From Hygrocybe punicea (taxonomy: Eukaryota > Basidiomycota > Agaricomycetes > Agaricales > Hygrophoraceae), in contig OY744462.1 in the NCBI GenBank assembly GCA_963556145.1, positions 6,634,001 through 6,698,000 on the forward strand: 64,000 nt of DNA, read 5' to 3'. The translations under genes and the position numbers were made by a program. Below, piece by piece: positions 62,101 to 64,000 of this stretch; the stretch's first letter is position 1, and each line of letters opens with the position of its first letter. The notes under the pieces are model-generated. The model was not told the origin of the DNA. It ran no database searches and was given only the letters and a program-made list of their open reading frames with translations.

Positions 62101-62347
62101 TGTCTTCCAAGGACATATTAAATTCCAGGTTAACCTCTTCTGGGTTTTGACAATTTCTTTCTTCACTGGAAGATAATTCTGCTGAATCCAGGGGTTCCGG
62201 AATGGGATACCTCCTAAATCTGGGTGGTATGCAATCTGAACTGGTGCTAGGAGTAGCACTATTGCATGAAGAATTATTTTCAGATGCAGTAATTGTGAAA
62301 ATCTGGTCATGTCTTTGAGGAGCAGGATAATGGTCAGCCGTGACCAT
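59114..62347 (-). CDS. E7 extra ORF between protease and pol, unknown function
   Basis: 1077 codons; its ATG shares the last A of the gag-protease stop (TAATG at 62347). Regions: an N-terminal Ser/Asn/Pro part; a structured block (EIPLPRAVDWIHTEWNPNAA, FEHGVLLNTMLAAMDSSG); a long Ser/Pro/Asp/Glu-rich disordered middle; and a structured C-terminus (LSAIRGAIVEGIRRIGARLA, VHLYFYRQCYLFRFLD, FRSNRRFLLADAINAGLD). No known catalytic motif. DNA between about 60710 and 61790 is rich in CG dinucleotides, whereas the flanks are CG-poor. Position suggests either an accessory protein or part of a polyprotein. Confidence 0.75.
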   Translation of the reverse strand: MVTADHYPAPQRHDQIFTITASENNSSCNSATPSTSSDCIPPRFRRYPIPEPLDSAELSSSEERNCQNPEEVNLEFNMSLEDIPDLINSYGDIIDLETPCRSDPEIDKPPRISDGQAHEEAPLSSEPESNSKRNYSYKDIVELVLENNGQQADKSAGPEETTTEPSGMQRNPPQFLINEIPLPRAVDWIHTEWNPNAAQTIIAALGDQIEDRPQSARFLFASPLGYRLPPKRDRFGTPFEHGVLLNTMLAAMDSSGAPPSLRMGHLVFQFYPVSPPPSYSTSDDSTSESTLHLSPLSSMFDPRPLFPPLFPVHTSATSPSSPPPCPSSRTLSSRASTPAINNHIDGDDQSEYADDEWNCDNSIEGWEWDRDAVSSYTNTLRECSPPPRKMNQSDLDDERFALAANVAIAEAPLAALFTIQSATEPFLSPPSNNPPSHERLASYAGTHLEQPPEAALVHNLVAQIVPSVNMDLPDFDNNLRDYTTAESRSHAISVRINRDPSLALVNNDMEAQELPAPSRFLATSNIHITRHPIPAVHDNPSTPPSLIYPEQEPPPKPLLNGPWFPQDLHSSFQSIPPSPSPSFFRNPYATPSPIVSPMYSPVLNPISPDCDPFEESPSTVYEVHPNADPSDPANVNYLEYLVHPSSSTNDDSSSLYMDQEDSAEEDSVSSDTPLIPKIQTLRPPIPCPNLEETGDSDNRIQGHPPSRTWISPESIFGSSDEEFSDSSDSSDCSMDLETDSEDELDMFRWEEEVKDHPTISPNSGSSSHCDPPPPVVSTTDVDILKNSSLNPMAKPFIPSSSIHISDDPWPPPEGPEITSLSDEDTQIPFDKAKSLHALETNIPQEKNPRLLSPISLETIPALRSNFPETNLLCQLEAEVPLQSSSTPIQVFAITTSEQGHSQPHDHPQPRDLAAAQILAAEPDFHTTQDVHLGILSAIRGAIVEGIRRIGARLATQAWKFRIDQRPVNDPVHLYFYRQCYLFRFLDRENKLPPPSNPTSHNKPIRFLESNPLLTHEEIEFLRNASMVFRSNRRFLLADAINAGLDMRFRRSDTINALFDEGYFDIPDFSKSHHRPSQ

Positions 62348-64000
62348 TATTCAAACTTGGCTCCAGAGTCTGAGGCATCTTTAAAAACTAGATATGTTCC
62401 TTCAATCCGTTCATCAATAGTGACAAAATTTCCCCTTTGCCAGGGTCTTCCAAGAAGTAAATCGAATGGTACAGACTCACCAATGAATAGATCTGCATAA
62501 GTAAGAACACCTCCACATGTCAATGGGACATTTGGTACCAGACCTTTGAGGGTTCCTACTCCTCCATTAGCATCATTCATGGTAAGACTTTTTCCTAAAT
62601 CAACTGGTCTGCGTATTCTTGCTTTCCAAATTTCTTTGTTAACAACATTGAGCTGGGAGCCTGTGTCAATAATGGCAGTGATAGGATAATTATCACATTC
62701 CATTCTGAGCTTGATTAATATTCCATGTTGTCTTGGGGCATATGTGCTTGCAACTACAGAGACCTTGGGATTCTTTCTCTTCAGCATCTCTGTAAGCTGA
62801 TCTGATAAATCTCTGGATGAAGCTAGAACCTCCCTAACTTGAAGAGTAACTGGGGTATCAAGGATTTGGTTGATAACCTGAGTATCTCCCATGTTAGATG
62901 ATAGTTCTGACTGCCTGAGTGGTAACTTGGGACGTGGAATTGACTTGTCAGGAGTTGCTTTAGAAGTGTGAGACTTGTTTGTAATGTCCTGCATTTCAAT
63001 GTCTCCATTGGCAACTGGGGGTTGTACAGTCCTAGGTACTCTGATATCAAATGGAATGGGTTGCATTTGGCGAATTTCTTCAATGCGAGTAGGTGGATTT
63101 CCTTTAGAAATGTTGGCTGGTGCAGGAACATTTTCCTGATTGAGATTCTGCTTTGAAGCAGGTTTGGCAGTAGTGCCTGTAGATCTTGGTTTAAGGTTTT
63201 CTTTGTCCTTGTTCCTCTGTCTAGCAGGTGGGTAAACTCCATCAAATGCTTCTTTTCTGGCAGAGGTAATCTTGTGCTGGCCTCTGTCAGCAGCCATAAT
63301 CTGAACATCTTCTATACCATTGTGTCCAACATAAGTGGCAGGTGTATAGAATGCATCCATATCTTCTTCAGCATCTGACTGATAGTAGTCAGAGAATGGG
63401 TCTTGAAGAGCATAGAAGTTGGTCTGTAATGCTTCTGAAGTGTTCCGTTCTAGAGCATGAATTATTGTTTCACCCATGCGGCAGCGTATGTTGGATCCAT
63501 CACTCTTGACTAGTTTCCCAAGGGGATCTCTAATGAGAGTTCCTGACTGAATAAGTTCATTTATCTTGGGGCATATCTGGAGTCCATGTCCTTTTATACC
63601 ACAACCGAAACAGGTGATGGGTTCACGTTCTCCAATGTTTGCAGTGAATGGTGCTTTGCTAGGTATTTGATTCTGAAGGATTCCAGGAGGCTTTGGAAGG
63701 GTTCTTGGTTGGTGTAGGAGGGGTGCCTTGACACAATGGGCAACATTTGGGTCTAGCTTAATTGCCTTATAATAAGCTAGTCCATAACGCTGATCATCCA
63801 GTGATAGGTTTCCCATTTGTTTGATTAGGGCTTCAACCTCATCTTGTACAGATTTGGTCTTCTTCTCTGCCCCTTTCTTGAAGGTATCCTTCCTATCAAC
63901 ATCCTTCTTGGTAGCTTTCTTGGGGTTTTCATCTTCAGAATCCACTTTATACCTGTGACTCTTCTTTTTCTTTTCCAACTTCTTCTTCTTGTATCTTTCA
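62347..64000 (-). CDS. gag: E7 gag C-terminus and protease, partial
   Basis: Open from the window edge. Lys-rich start (KKKKLEKKKKSHR), then a CCHC zinc knuckle (CFGCGIKGHGLQIC, CX2CX4HX4C), a linker, and a retropepsin-like domain with the catalytic block AIIDTGSQLNVV and the C-terminal PFDLLLGRPWQRGNFVTI. Knuckle and protease are in one frame. Ends at TAA, overlapping the next start by one base. The capsid N-terminus lies beyond the window. Confidence 0.9.
   Translation of the reverse strand, partial: ERYKKKKLEKKKKSHRYKVDSEDENPKKATKKDVDRKDTFKKGAEKKTKSVQDEVEALIKQMGNLSLDDQRYGLAYYKAIKLDPNVAHCVKAPLLHQPRTLPKPPGILQNQIPSKAPFTANIGEREPITCFGCGIKGHGLQICPKINELIQSGTLIRDPLGKLVKSDGSNIRCRMGETIIHALERNTSEALQTNFYALQDPFSDYYQSDAEEDMDAFYTPATYVGHNGIEDVQIMAADRGQHKITSARKEAFDGVYPPARQRNKDKENLKPRSTGTTAKPASKQNLNQENVPAPANISKGNPPTRIEEIRQMQPIPFDIRVPRTVQPPVANGDIEMQDITNKSHTSKATPDKSIPRPKLPLRQSELSSNMGDTQVINQILDTPVTLQVREVLASSRDLSDQLTEMLKRKNPKVSVVASTYAPRQHGILIKLRMECDNYPITAIIDTGSQLNVVNKEIWKARIRRPVDLGKSLTMNDANGGVGTLKGLVPNVPLTCGGVLTYADLFIGESVPFDLLLGRPWQRGNFVTIDERIEGTYLVFKDASDSGAKFE

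Larger units (their letters stand above)
54488..64000 (-). mobile_element. E7: best preserved Ty3/gypsy element, 5' end outside window
   Basis: Gag-protease ORF (from beyond 64000 to 62347), a 1077-codon extra ORF, then pol. All three are open except for one frameshift near 55789. It has an unusual extra ORF and no antisense gene. A probable 3' LTR ends the element, but the 5' LTR is not in view, so its limits are provisional. Confidence 0.85.

Overview
The window looks like a transposon graveyard beside a gene in a filamentous Basidiomycete, most likely a mushroom-forming Agaricomycete. The clues are many 47-65 nt GT-AG introns in the GUF1 gene, two multi-exon genes of a style I associate with expanded Agaricomycete families, and Ty3/gypsy elements with fungal-type pol. 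I cannot name a species. No rRNA, tRNA or CRISPR array was seen.

Layout. (1) 29-2368: 3' part of GUF1 (EF4/LepA, mitochondrial translation). (2) 3977-13761: E1, a complete 9.8 kb Ty3/gypsy element (785-bp LTRs, gag, protease, RT, RNase H, integrase) with an ANTISENSE three-exon gene between pol and the 3' LTR. (3) 14003-18913: two genes of unknown function; the second is cut by E2. (4) 18914-28091: E2, a non-autonomous LTR element holding E3 (a gag-only element, itself holding hAT element H1) and S1 (a compact element with 157-bp LTRs). (5) 28455-about 49000: E4, an old Ty3/gypsy element filled with later insertions: a 154-bp double-hairpin insert, several solo LTRs, gag-only element E5 (with S2 inside it), and hAT element H2 (with solo LTR S4 inside it). 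E4 also carries an antisense gene downstream of pol. (6) 49001-51348: no gene; a TGA(C/G)TCA cluster and a 31-bp minisatellite. (7) 51349-54473 (minus): an unknown ORF split by non-autonomous element E6. (8) 54488-64000 (minus): E7, the best preserved element: gag-protease, a 1077-codon extra ORF joined to it by TAATG, and pol; its 5' part lies outside the window.

How the parts relate. Autonomous elements E1, E4 and E7 encode capsid, protease, RT/RNase H and integrase. E2, E3, E5 and E6 share the primer-binding site of E1 and E4 and similar LTR ends but encode only gag-like or Pro/Ser-rich proteins, so they probably depend on pol supplied in trans; S1-S4 form a separate short-LTR family with another primer-binding site. 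Three patterns cut across families: a small stem-loop with an NGGR loop lying 16-22 nt upstream of the 3' LTR in every element where that end is present except E7, with compensatory changes; 4-bp target duplications that nearly all read NCGN or its deamination products; and decay dominated by CpG-to-TpG changes, including CGA-to-TGA stops.
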